Positions 33,581 to 42,248 of a stretch of 64,000 nt of DNA are shown here, piece by piece (position 1 is the stretch's first letter; every line of letters starts with the position of its first letter). Both the position numbers and the translations under genes were made by a program. Origin of the DNA: Streptomyces mayonensis. GTDB taxonomy: Bacteria; Actinomycetota; Actinomycetes; Streptomycetales; Streptomycetaceae. Where the stretch lies: contig NZ_JACBYP010000016.1 in the NCBI RefSeq assembly GCF_018982965.1, positions 38,543-102,542 of the forward strand. Direction: 5' to 3'. The notes under the pieces were generated by a model that saw only the letters and a list, made by a program, of their open reading frames with translations, did not search any database and was not told the DNA's origin.

Positions 33581-33657
33581 TCCTACCGGGATGGTCTCCT
33601 GAGGCGCCCGGGGCCGGCGCCCGGGGCCGGCCCCGGGTACGGGCCCGGGGCGGTGTC

Positions 33658-34533
33658 CTAGTGGACGGCGTGCTCGTCCTGCGGGAACGTTCCGCCGACG
33701 ACGTCCTCCGCGTACGCCTTCGCCGCGTCGCCCATGACCTTGCGCAGGTCGGCGTACTGCTTGACGAACTTCGGCACCCGGCCGCCGGTCAGCCCGAGCA
33801 TGTCGGTCCACACCAGGACCTGCGCGTCGGTCCCGGAGCCCGCCCCGATGCCGACGGTCGGAACGTGCAGCGTCCGCGTCACCTCGGCGGCCAGCTCGGC
33901 CGGCACCAGCTCCAGGACGACCGCGAAGGCGCCCGCGTCCTGCACCGCCTTGGCGTCGCGCAGCAGCTGCTGGGCGGCCTCCTCGCCGCGCCCCTGCACC
34001 CGGTACCCCATGGAGTTGACGGACTGCGGGGTGAGGCCGATGTGCGCCATGACCGGGATGCCGGACTCCACCAGCAGTTCGATCTGCCGGTGCGAGCGCT
34101 CGCCGCCCTCCAGCTTGACGGCTCCCACGCCCGCCTCCTTGACCAGCCGGGTCGCCGAGCGCAGCGCCTGCACCGGGCCCTCCTGGTAGGAGCCGAAGGG
34201 CAGGTCGCCGACGATCAGGGCGCGGCTCGTGCCCCGGACGACGGCGGCCGAGAGCATGGTCATCTCGTCCAGCGTGACGGGCACGGTGGTCTCGTAGCCC
34301 AGGTGGCAGTTGCCCGCGGAGTCGCCGACGAGCATGACCGGGATGCCGGCCTCGTCGAAGACGGACGCGGTCGTCGCGTCGTATGCGGTGAGCATGGGCC
34401 ACTTCTCGCCGCGCTCCTTGGCGGCGGTGATGTCCCGTACGGTGATGCGACGGTTGATCCTGCCCCCGTACAGCGCCCTGCTCCCGTCCCCGGGGGTGTG
34501 CTGCGGCGTCTGGGCAGCCGAAAGCTGCGTCAT
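33658..34533 (-). CDS. panB: 3-methyl-2-oxobutanoate hydroxymethyltransferase
   Basis: Makes ketopantoate from 2-ketoisovalerate with methylene-THF, the first step of pantothenate and CoA synthesis. 291 aa. Motifs: MLTAYDATTASVFDEAGI, VGDSAGN (Mg-binding Asp), KLEGG, MAHIGLTPQS, VLELVPAEL (catalytic Glu) and GIGAGSGTDAQVLV. AAGGAG lies 8 nt before the ATG. The first ~25 residues are a non-conserved extension. Confidence 0.96.
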   Translation of the reverse strand: MTQLSAAQTPQHTPGDGSRALYGGRINRRITVRDITAAKERGEKWPMLTAYDATTASVFDEAGIPVMLVGDSAGNCHLGYETTVPVTLDEMTMLSAAVVRGTSRALIVGDLPFGSYQEGPVQALRSATRLVKEAGVGAVKLEGGERSHRQIELLVESGIPVMAHIGLTPQSVNSMGYRVQGRGEEAAQQLLRDAKAVQDAGAFAVVLELVPAELAAEVTRTLHVPTVGIGAGSGTDAQVLVWTDMLGLTGGRVPKFVKQYADLRKVMGDAAKAYAEDVVGGTFPQDEHAVH

Positions 34534-34654
34534 GGCAACGGCTCCTTCATGTCATCTCGAGGCGCCCTCACGGCGTCCCCGGATCCCTTCCATGGTGGCA
34601 CTCCGGACGGCCCGTCGGCTAGGGGGAGCCAGGGGGCGTACATCTCGGGCGAAA

Positions 34655-34675
34655 TATGATCGTTCCGTTACGGAA
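34655..34675 (+). promoter_or_regulatory. TATGAT -10 with adjoining palindrome
   Basis: TATGAT (34655-34660) is followed at once by the palindrome TTCCGT-T-ACGGAA (34663-34675) in the 297-nt panB/EEP gap. A clear -35 is not seen. The palindrome would cover the transcription start. I see no gene in 34534-34830. Confidence 0.45.
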
Positions 34676-34830
34676 TCGACCTTCGCGGTTCCGCCCGGAA
34701 CTCCGTCGGGTGGTCCGTACGTCGTCGTGCGCGTACGGCCGTCCGAAGGCGGCAGGATCGGGACCGATCATCCCCTATGGTGCTGAGTCACAGGGGGCGA
34801 CGGTGGCACAGCAGGTTGTGAGGCAACGGT

Positions 34831-35895
34831 ATGGCGCAGCAGGCGTACATGACGGATACGGACAGCGGTGACCCGGATCCCGAACGCCGGGAGTCCCGGA
34901 TGCGGTCCCTGATCCGGCGCCTGTTCGTCCGGGCCGTCAGCGGCTGGCGCGGCGACCGGCGGATCTGGCTCCGGGGCCTGGTCACCGCGGTAGTGGCCCT
35001 GCTCCTGTCGGCGGTCATGGCGGGCCACGCGCACATCCCGAACGCCATAGGGAACCTGGGCAGCCTCACGGAGACCTTCCTGCCGTGGTTCGGTCTGCTG
35101 ATCCCCCTCCTGCTGGTGATCGCGCTGGTCCGCAAGTCGGCGACGGCGCTGATCGCGCTGGTGGTGCCGGCGACGGTGTGGATGAACCTCTTCGGGGGCC
35201 TGTTCTTCGACAAGACCGGCACCGGCGGCGACCTCACCGTGGCCACGCACAACGTCAACGCCGACAACGCCGACCCGTCGGGCACCGCCCGCGCGGTGGC
35301 CGCCGCCGGTGCGGACGTGCTGGCCCTGGAGGAACTGAAGTCGACCGCCGTACCGACGTACGAGAAGGCGCTGGAGGAGAAGTACCCCCACCACGAGGTC
35401 GTCGGCACGGTCGGGCTGTGGAGCAAGTACCCGGTCAGTGACGTCAGGGCCGTCGACATCCGGATGGGCTGGAAGCGGGCGATGCGGGCCACCGTCACCA
35501 CCCCGTCCGGACCGGTCGCGGTGTACGTCGCCCACCTGCCCTCCGTACGGGTGAAGCTGGAGGCGGGCTTCACCGCCCGGCAGCGCGACCGGAGCGCCGC
35601 CGCGCTCGGCGCGGCCATCGAGCACGAGAAGCTGCCGCGCAAGATCCTCCTCGGTGACCTCAACGGCACGATGAACGACCGCGCGCTCACCGCGATCACC
35701 TCCCAGATGCGTTCCCCGCAGGGCGCCGTGGGCGGCGGGTTCGGCTTCAGCTGGCCGGCCTCCTTCCCGATGGCCCGCATCGACCAGATCCTGGTCAGCG
35801 GTCTCGACCCCACGGCCAGCTGGACCCTCCCGGCCACCGGGAGCGATCACCTGCCGATCGCGGCGCGTGTGAAGGTGGACACAACGGCTTCCTAG
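34831..35895 (+). CDS. Membrane-anchored endonuclease/exonuclease/phosphatase family protein
   Basis: 354 aa. The N-terminal ~130 residues hold three hydrophobic segments (LVTAVVALLLSAVMAG, FGLLIPLLLVIALV, ALIALVVPATVWMNLF). The C-terminal EEP domain has the metal and catalytic motifs HNVNADN, LALEELK, GDLNGTMND, and GSDHLPIAA. It likely faces outside and cleaves phosphodiesters or nucleic acids; substrate unknown. ATG at 34831; a second Met 18 nt downstream is possible. Confidence 0.86.
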   Translation: MAQQAYMTDTDSGDPDPERRESRMRSLIRRLFVRAVSGWRGDRRIWLRGLVTAVVALLLSAVMAGHAHIPNAIGNLGSLTETFLPWFGLLIPLLLVIALVRKSATALIALVVPATVWMNLFGGLFFDKTGTGGDLTVATHNVNADNADPSGTARAVAAAGADVLALEELKSTAVPTYEKALEEKYPHHEVVGTVGLWSKYPVSDVRAVDIRMGWKRAMRATVTTPSGPVAVYVAHLPSVRVKLEAGFTARQRDRSAAALGAAIEHEKLPRKILLGDLNGTMNDRALTAITSQMRSPQGAVGGGFGFSWPASFPMARIDQILVSGLDPTASWTLPATGSDHLPIAARVKVDTTAS

Positions 35896-35929
35896 AATTC
35901 GTCTGCGGAATACCTGCCCTGAGAGCCTT

Positions 35930-35952
35930 TGTTCCGTACGGGAACATACAGT
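35930..35952 (+). promoter_or_regulatory. Operator-promoter of the MFS exporter
   Basis: TGTTCC-N5-GGAACA (35930-35946) directly abuts a TACAGT -10 (35947-35952) and would occupy the promoter spacer, a position typical of repressor control. It resembles the palindrome at 34663-34675. Confidence 0.55.
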
Positions 35953-36001
35953 CCCCGCGTCCCCTCCCGTACGCACTCCGCTCTCGAAAGGCTCGCCCCT
36001 C

Positions 36002-37231
36002 ATGCCCCTGGCCCTGCTCGCCCTTGCCGTGGGCGCCTTCGGCATCGGCACCACCGAGTTCGTGATGATGGGCCTGCTGCCCGACGTCGCGGACGACCTG
36101 GGCATCTCCATCCCCGGCGCCGGCCACCTCGTCTCCGCCTACGCGCTCGGCGTCGTGATCGGCGCCCCGCTGCTCGCGGCGGCGACGACGCGGATGTCCC
36201 GCCGCGCCGTGCTCATCGCGCTGATGGCGCTCTTCGTGGCCGGCAACGCCCTGTCCGCCGTCGCCCCCGGCGAGATCTCCCTGCTCGCCGCCCGCTTCGT
36301 CAGCGGCCTGCCGCACGGCGCCTTCTTCGGTGTCGGCGCGGTCGTCGCCACCGGCATGGTCGCGCCGGAACGCAAGGCCCGCTCCGTCTCCATGATGTTC
36401 CTGGGCCTCACGGTCGCCAACATCGTGGGCGTCCCCGCGGCCACCGCCGTCGGCCAGCAGCTCGGCTGGCGGGCCGCCTTCCTCGGCGTGAGCGCGATCG
36501 GCGTGGCGGCGATAGCGGCCCTTGCCGCCCTGATCCCGCGCGACGGCGCCCCGGCCCCCGCCACCGGCCTGCGCGGCGAACTGGCCGCCCTGCGCTCCCT
36601 GCCGGTCTGGCTGGCGCTCGGCACGACGGTCGCCGGGTTCGGCGCGCTGTTCGCCGCGTACAGCTACATCACGCCGATGCTCACGGACGCCGCCGGCTTC
36701 GCCGGGACCAGTGTGACGCTGCTGCTCGCCCTGTTCGGCGTCGGTGCCACCGCGGGCAACCTGCTGGGCGGGCGCCTGGCCGACCACTCCCTGCGCGGCA
36801 CCCTCTTCGGCGGACTCGCGTCCCTCGTCGTGGTCCTGGCCCTCTTCCCGCTCCTGATGCGCACACCGGTCACCGCGGCCGTGTCCGTGGCCCTGCTCGG
36901 CATGGCGGCCTTCGCCACCGGTTCCCCGCTCCAGCTGATGGTGATGGAGAAGGCCGCCGCGGCCCCGTCCCTCGCCTCCTCGGCCAACCAGGCCGCCTTC
37001 AACCTCGCCAACGCCGGCGGCGCCTGGATCGGCGGCCTCACCCTCGCGGCGGGCCTCGGCACCACCTCCCCGGCGACGGCGGGCTCGGCCCTGGCGGTCC
37101 TCGGCCTGGCGGTCGCGGCCACGGCGTACGCGGTCGACCGCCGCAGGGGCGGCACCGCTGTGGCGCACACCCGGGAGCGCGTGGTCGCGGGGCACGTGCC
37201 CCAGGACGACGAGGTCACCGTGCGGCGGTGA
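36002..37231 (+). CDS. MFS transporter, drug/sugar efflux type (AraJ/Cml-like)
   Basis: 409 aa, 12 hydrophobic segments. FGIGTTEFVMMGLLPDVADDL at the N-terminus (in two parts: FGIGTTEF and VMMGLLPDV) and RFVSGLPHGAFFGVGAVVA are hallmarks of the AraJ/chloramphenicol-exporter subgroup. Proton-driven export is expected; substrate unknown. A spaced palindrome sits next to its -10 box, but no regulator gene is adjacent. Confidence 0.9.
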   Translation: MPLALLALAVGAFGIGTTEFVMMGLLPDVADDLGISIPGAGHLVSAYALGVVIGAPLLAAATTRMSRRAVLIALMALFVAGNALSAVAPGEISLLAARFVSGLPHGAFFGVGAVVATGMVAPERKARSVSMMFLGLTVANIVGVPAATAVGQQLGWRAAFLGVSAIGVAAIAALAALIPRDGAPAPATGLRGELAALRSLPVWLALGTTVAGFGALFAAYSYITPMLTDAAGFAGTSVTLLLALFGVGATAGNLLGGRLADHSLRGTLFGGLASLVVVLALFPLLMRTPVTAAVSVALLGMAAFATGSPLQLMVMEKAAAAPSLASSANQAAFNLANAGGAWIGGLTLAAGLGTTSPATAGSALAVLGLAVAATAYAVDRRRGGTAVAHTRERVVAGHVPQDDEVTVRR

Positions 37232-37269
37232 CCGGAGGGCGGGCGGGGGCGCCGTGCGGCGCGCCGGAG

Positions 37270-37450
37270 TCGTGCGGTGTGCCTGTGCCGCGTCCGGCGT
37301 AACTGGAGTCGCCTGGCCTGCCCGTGCCGTGCGGTGTGCTTGTGCCGTCCGGCGTACCGGAGCCGCCCGCCTGTGCCGTCCGGCGTACCGGAGCCGCCCG
37401 CCTGTGCCGTTCGGTGTGCCGGAGTCGCCGGGCGTACCAGTGCCGTCCGG
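37270..37450. repeat. 31-bp tandem repeat between convergent genes
   Basis: Two exact 31-bp copies (37341-37371 and 37372-37402), starting TGTGCCGTCCGGCG, are flanked by degenerate copies (about 37280 and 37403-37434). They fill most of the 303-nt gap between the MFS stop and the ACP-like stop. No gene is seen here. Confidence 0.8.
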
Positions 37451-37534
37451 CCCACCGGGCCGTCCGGAAACCGGTGTTGACGGGCGGGGCCCGGAGGAAC
37501 GGGCGGGGCCCGCACGAGGTGCCCGCCCGGCCCG

Positions 37535-37777
37535 TCACCCCTGCGCCGCCTGGATGTGGGCCACCGCGTCGCCCACCCGTACGAAGGCCGCGGCGTCGGG
37601 CCGTGGCACCCGGAACTTCTGCTCGATGTGTGCGGCGATCAGCCGCATCGTCGCCGCGTCGGCCCCGAGGTCCCCGGCGAACCGCGTGCCCAGCTCCACC
37701 GACGCGGTCGGCACCCCCGTCTCCTCGTTGAGGATCTCGGCCAGGCCGTCCAGGATCTCCCACTCGCTCAGCGCCAT
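37535..37777 (-). CDS. Acyl-carrier-like protein lacking the phosphopantetheine serine
   Basis: 80 aa four-helix ACP fold: ILDGLAEILNEETGVP, FAGDLGADAATMRLIAAHIEQKF, VGDAVAHIQ. In carrier proteins the helix II start reads Asp-Ser-Leu with the Ser carrying 4'-phosphopantetheine. Here the codons read GAC GCG GCG, Asp-Ala-Ala, so the attachment site is absent. It should not load acyl groups and may act as a binding or regulatory module. Divergent from the caspase-NACHT gene, starts 116 bp apart, so possibly part of that locus. ATG at 37777. Confidence 0.8.
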   Translation of the reverse strand: MALSEWEILDGLAEILNEETGVPTASVELGTRFAGDLGADAATMRLIAAHIEQKFRVPRPDAAAFVRVGDAVAHIQAAQG

Positions 37778-37892
37778 CTCAGGGCACTCCCGTCCCGTCG
37801 AGCACCGGGAGAACGGCCCCGCACGCGTCCGCCCGCGTGGATGTCCGCAACCCCGGTTCCATGCCGCCACCGTACTGACATAATCGCCTACC

Positions 37893-39884
37893 GTGACGAC
37901 ACGGACGCGTGGTTCAGTCTTCTCGGTCGGCATCGACTACGCCGACGGCCCGCACCCGCACCTCCCCGACGCACCGTCCGACGCGCGCCTCCTGGAAGCC
38001 TTCTTCAGCGACTGGGGCTTCCACCCGCTCGTCGAGTGCTGCCTGCTCTCCGACGCCACCGCCCGCGCCATCACCGACTCGCTGGAACGCTGGGTGGACA
38101 CCGCCCGCGACGAGAAGCGGGCGGCCAAGGTCGTCCTCTACCTCGCGGGCCACGGCAGACTGCACAACGGCCGCCACTACGTGCTCGTCGCCTCCAGCCC
38201 CGAGCGCGCCCCCTACTTCGGCAGCAAGGCCATAAGCGTCGAGGACCTGGTGCAGGCGATCCTCAACAGCGGCGCGCTCTCCGGCCTCATCCTCCTGGAC
38301 ACCTGCTACGCCGGATTCGCCGCCCACGAGGTGCAGCAGGCCGTCGACCGCGCCGCCGCCGCCCACGGCGGACCCGGCATGGACCTGGCCGTCCTCGTGC
38401 CGTCACTGCACCACGAGCGGTCGTACAGCGGGCTGTTCGTCAAGGGCATGCTCGAAGCGCTGCGCGCGGGCTCGCGGGGCGGACACTGGAACGACGGCGA
38501 CGAGTTCGTCACCCTGCTCGAACTCCGCGACGAACTCCGGCTGAGGCTCAGCGACGACCAGTGCGCGTACGTCGCCGGACGCGACGGGATGAAGATCGTC
38601 CCCAACCCCCGCTACCGCGCCCACGCGGCCGACCGGGCGGTGGAGCTCGGCGCGCTGCTCGCCGACCTGCCCGACGCGGACCGTGAGCACTTCCTCAGCA
38701 GGGCGGCGAGCGCTGACGCCGGGGACGTCGGCTGGTACTTCACCGGGCGGGAACGGCTGACGCGCCGGGTGACCGAGTGGCTGTCGGGCGACGACCACGG
38801 CGTACTCGTGGTGACCGGGCCGCCCGGCTGCGGCAAGTCGGCCTTCCTGGGCCGCATGGCCGTCCTCGCCGACCACGCCTCGCAACCCGCCTGCCGGGTC
38901 CTCGGACTCCTCGACGACGACCGGGCACGGCCGCCCGTGGGCAGCTTCGACGCGGTCGTCCACCTCAGGAACCGCCGTGCGGAGGAGGTCGCCCGCGACA
39001 TCGGCGACCAGCTCGGGCTCGACCTGTCCGGGTCCACCAGCCCGCCCCGCGACCTGATCACGCTGCTGAGCGACGAGCGACGCGCGGTGACCGTCCTGGC
39101 CGACGCGCTGGACGAGGCCGAACAGGACGACGACGTCTACATCGCCCGGGACGTGCTGCGCGCCCTGGCGGGCCTGCCCGGCTGCCGGGTCGTCGTCGGC
39201 ACCCGGCGGGACCGGGACGGGCGGCACGATCCCGACGCCCGCGACCTGGGCCCGCTCATCGACATGCTGCGGCCGCGCCGCGCCCCGCTGACCGTCCTCG
39301 ACCTCGGCACCGACGACCACACCGACCGGGACATCGAGCGGTACGTCGAGAACCGCCTCGGCCGGCGGGGCGTCACCGGCTGGCCGACCCCGCGGCGGCG
39401 CCGGGCGGCGGCCCGCGCGGTCGCGGCGCAGGCCCGGCGGGTGTTCCTGTACGCGCGGTTCGCGATGCGCGTGCTGGAGGGCGTGAGCGAGACGGTCGTG
39501 GACGAGCCCGGCTGGGAGCGGCGGCTGCCCGCGGACGTGGGCGACGCCGGTCTGCACCGGGTCTTCGCCGAGGACCTGACCCGCTTCGACGACCCCACCC
39601 TGGTCCGCGAGGTCCTCACCCCCCTGGCCTTCGCCCGGGGCAAGGGTCTGCCGCGCCGGCAGATCTGGCCCGAACTCGCGGGCGCGCTCGCCGCCGACCG
39701 CTCGGGCCGCGCCTACAGCGCCGCCGACGTCTCCCGGGTCATCCGCGAGGCGGGCTGGTACCTGATCGAGGGCACCGAGGACGGGCAGGCGGTGTTCCGC
39801 CTCTACCACCAGTCCATCGGCGACTACCTGCGCGGGGAGGTGAGCGGTGGAGGAGGACACCGACGCCGAGGCGGCGATCGTTGA
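37893..39884 (+). CDS. Caspase-like peptidase fused to a NACHT/STAND ATPase
   Basis: 663 aa. Residues 1-~230 are a C14 caspase-like domain with catalytic His87 (LAGHGR) and Cys138 (LLDTCYAG). From ~285 a STAND/NACHT NTPase has Walker A GPPGCGKS near 309-316, a Walker-B-like TVLADALDEAEQ and VVVGTRRD. The end (FRLYHQSIGDYLRGE) stops where relatives continue into a helical region and WD40 repeats; here that part is the next gene, in another frame with a 38-nt overlap. Such proteins are predicted sensors or executioners in bacterial conflict and regulated-death systems. GTG with CATAAT 8 nt upstream, probably leaderless. Confidence 0.9.
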   Translation: MTTRTRGSVFSVGIDYADGPHPHLPDAPSDARLLEAFFSDWGFHPLVECCLLSDATARAITDSLERWVDTARDEKRAAKVVLYLAGHGRLHNGRHYVLVASSPERAPYFGSKAISVEDLVQAILNSGALSGLILLDTCYAGFAAHEVQQAVDRAAAAHGGPGMDLAVLVPSLHHERSYSGLFVKGMLEALRAGSRGGHWNDGDEFVTLLELRDELRLRLSDDQCAYVAGRDGMKIVPNPRYRAHAADRAVELGALLADLPDADREHFLSRAASADAGDVGWYFTGRERLTRRVTEWLSGDDHGVLVVTGPPGCGKSAFLGRMAVLADHASQPACRVLGLLDDDRARPPVGSFDAVVHLRNRRAEEVARDIGDQLGLDLSGSTSPPRDLITLLSDERRAVTVLADALDEAEQDDDVYIARDVLRALAGLPGCRVVVGTRRDRDGRHDPDARDLGPLIDMLRPRRAPLTVLDLGTDDHTDRDIERYVENRLGRRGVTGWPTPRRRRAAARAVAAQARRVFLYARFAMRVLEGVSETVVDEPGWERRLPADVGDAGLHRVFAEDLTRFDDPTLVREVLTPLAFARGKGLPRRQIWPELAGALAADRSGRAYSAADVSRVIREAGWYLIEGTEDGQAVFRLYHQSIGDYLRGEVSGGGGHRRRGGDR

Positions 39885-42198
39885 ACGCCTGCGTTCGCTG
39901 GCCCGGCTGGACGGTTGGGACCGGGCCAACCCGTACACGGCCCACCACCTCGCCGCGCACGCCCGGGCCGCCGACCGGCTGCCGGAGCTGGGCAGCGACC
40001 TCGGCTACCTCGTCGCCGCCGAACCCGACGGCCTGGCCGCCGCACTGGGCACCGGCCTGGACCGTGAACTCCCCGACGCCGCCCGCCTGTACCTGAGATG
40101 CGCGCACGCGCTGCGCGGCCTGACCACCGCGGAACGCGCGGCCGTCCTGACGCTCACCGGGTCCCAGAACGGCCGGCGCGTCGACCTCACCGCCCCCCGC
40201 GCCGCCCCCTGGTGGCCGCGCTGGGCCCGCTACCGGCCGACGCCCTACCACAGGGTGCTGGAGGGACACCGGGGCAGCGTACGGGCCGTGGCCGCCGCCG
40301 AGGTGGACGGCAGGCCCGCCGCGGTGACCGGCGGAGCCGACCGCACCGTCCGCGTCTGGGACCTCGCCTCCGGCAGCACCCTGAGGATCCTGGAGGGCCA
40401 CACCGGTGCCGTGCAGACCGTCGCCACCGGAGACCTGGACGGTGCGGCGGTGGCCGTGTCCGGCGGCGACGACGGCACCCTGCGCCTGTGGGACCTGTCC
40501 ACCGGGCGGCTGCTGCGGACCCTGACCGGCCACACCGGCTGGGTCGCCTCGGTGGACATCGGCCGGGTCGACGGCCGCCCCGTGGTAGTCAGCGCCGGTT
40601 CCGACCGCACCGTCCGCGTCTGGGACCTCGACCGCCTCGCCGCCCGCGATGCGAATGTGGGTACGGATACGGGCACGGATGAGGGGCACGACGCCCACGA
40701 CGCCCACGACGCCCACGGTGCCCACAGCGCGGACGGCGCTCCCGCCGCGGAGGACGCCGTACGCGTGCTGCACGGGCACACCGGCGGCGTACGCACCGTC
40801 TCGCTGGGCACGGTCGGCGGCCGGACCGTGCTGCTGACCGGCGGTGCCGACCGCACGGTACGGCTCTGGGACCCCTCCGACGGCACCCAGCTCCGCGTGC
40901 TGACGGGGCACAGCGGCTGGGTGCTGGCCGCCCGGCTCGCCGAGGCCGGGGGGCGGACGGTGGTCGTGAGTACCGGCGACGACTGGGACGTGCAGTTCTG
41001 GGACGCCGCGGACGGCACCCCGCTCCGGACCGCCGACGGGCACAACGGGTGGGGGCGCTGCGTGGCCGTCGCCGCGCCCGACCCCGGCGGGCCGGTCGAG
41101 CACGCCGTCCTCACCGGCGGCGCCGACCGCACGGTGCGCATCTGGGACCTGCGGACCGGGGAATGCGCGCAGGTGATGGACGGTCACACCGGCCAGGTCC
41201 GGTCCGTGGCGGTCTCCTCCGTCGACCACTGGCCCGTCGCGCTGACCGCCGGTGACGACGCGACCGTCCGGGTCTGGGACCTGCGCGGCGCGCAGGAGCC
41301 GGACCCGCCGGCCGTGCACGGCCAGTGGGTGCTGACCGTGACCGCGGGCGAGGCCGGCGGCCGCCCGGTGGCCGTCTCGGGCGGGACGGACCGTACCGCC
41401 CGCGTGTGGGACCTGGCGGACGGCAGCCCGCTCGCCGTACTGCGCGGGCACTCCGGCTGGGTCGGCAGGGCCGCGTGGGCGGTCCTCGACGGGCGGCCGG
41501 TCGTCGTCACCAGCGGCGCGCACGCCGAGGTACGGGTGTGGGACGTGGCGGACGGCACCTGCCTGCGTGTCCTGGCGGGCCACTCCAGCTCCGTGCTGGC
41601 CGTCGCCACCGGCACGGCGGCCGGCCGCCCGTACGCGGTGACGGCGGGCAACGACGCCACGGTCCGGGTGTGGGACCTCGCCGACGGCCGTGCGCGACAC
41701 GTGCTGACCGGCCACACCGGCGGGGTGCGCACGGTCGCCACGTCCGTCGCCGGCGGCCGCCCGGTCGCCGTCACGGGCGGCACCGACGGGACCGTACGGG
41801 TGTGGGACGTGGTCCGGGGCGAGCCGGTCCACCTGCTGGCCGGGCACGAGCAGTGGGTGCGCGAGGTCGCGGTCGCGGAGGCCGAGGGCCGCCCCGTCGT
41901 CGTCAGCGCCGGCGACGACGGCACCGTACGGACGTGGGACCTGACCGAGGGACTGCCGCTGGACGTGCTGGAGGGGCACACCGACGCCGTGCTCGCCGCG
42001 GCGGCGGGACGGGTGCGGGGCAGGCCGGTGGCCGCCACCGCGGGCAACGACGGCACCGTACGGGTCTGGGACCTCACCGACGGCCGGCACCTGCGGATCC
42101 CGCTGACCGGCTGCTACGGCCTCGCCGTCCACGACTCGACCCTGCTGGCGGCCACCCACCTCGGGGTGTGCGCCGTGGACCTGCTGGCCCCGCCCTGA
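39847..42198 (+). CDS. WD40-repeat protein, continuation of the NACHT sensor
   Basis: 783 aa. Residues 1-~120 (AIVERLRSLARLDGW, NPYTAHHLAAHARAADRLPEL) are the helical region that normally follows a NACHT module. Then come 13 WD motifs (TVRVWDL type), enough for about two seven-bladed propellers. Blades are very alike, each with GGRPVAVTGG-like strands and GHTG turns. A His/Asp/Ala micro-repeat interrupts the third blade. GTG at 39847 lies inside the caspase-NACHT gene's end, with GGGGAGG upstream, so translation is likely coupled. Probable role: ligand-sensing half of a split caspase-NACHT-WD40 receptor. Confidence 0.88.
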   Translation: MEEDTDAEAAIVERLRSLARLDGWDRANPYTAHHLAAHARAADRLPELGSDLGYLVAAEPDGLAAALGTGLDRELPDAARLYLRCAHALRGLTTAERAAVLTLTGSQNGRRVDLTAPRAAPWWPRWARYRPTPYHRVLEGHRGSVRAVAAAEVDGRPAAVTGGADRTVRVWDLASGSTLRILEGHTGAVQTVATGDLDGAAVAVSGGDDGTLRLWDLSTGRLLRTLTGHTGWVASVDIGRVDGRPVVVSAGSDRTVRVWDLDRLAARDANVGTDTGTDEGHDAHDAHDAHGAHSADGAPAAEDAVRVLHGHTGGVRTVSLGTVGGRTVLLTGGADRTVRLWDPSDGTQLRVLTGHSGWVLAARLAEAGGRTVVVSTGDDWDVQFWDAADGTPLRTADGHNGWGRCVAVAAPDPGGPVEHAVLTGGADRTVRIWDLRTGECAQVMDGHTGQVRSVAVSSVDHWPVALTAGDDATVRVWDLRGAQEPDPPAVHGQWVLTVTAGEAGGRPVAVSGGTDRTARVWDLADGSPLAVLRGHSGWVGRAAWAVLDGRPVVVTSGAHAEVRVWDVADGTCLRVLAGHSSSVLAVATGTAAGRPYAVTAGNDATVRVWDLADGRARHVLTGHTGGVRTVATSVAGGRPVAVTGGTDGTVRVWDVVRGEPVHLLAGHEQWVREVAVAEAEGRPVVVSAGDDGTVRTWDLTEGLPLDVLEGHTDAVLAAAAGRVRGRPVAATAGNDGTVRVWDLTDGRHLRIPLTGCYGLAVHDSTLLAATHLGVCAVDLLAPP
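40687..40731 (+). repeat. 9-bp coding micro-repeat in the WD40 gene
   Basis: CACGACGCC three times (40687-40713), then two variants to 40731, encoding His-Asp-Ala units in a loop between WD motifs 3 and 4. Six-bp GGATAC/GGGCAC-like repeats lie just before it. Confidence 0.8.
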
Positions 42199-42248
42199 CA
42201 CAGGGGGCGGCACCGAATCAGCACCGACCGAGCGAGGACAGGGGGCAC

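Noticed and set aside
34656..34871. 71-aa plus-strand ORF
   Set aside because: No ribosome site, runs through a promoter/operator region and overlaps the EEP gene in another frame.
37270..37450. CRISPR-like 31-bp repeats
   Set aside because: Copies are head-to-tail without unique spacers.
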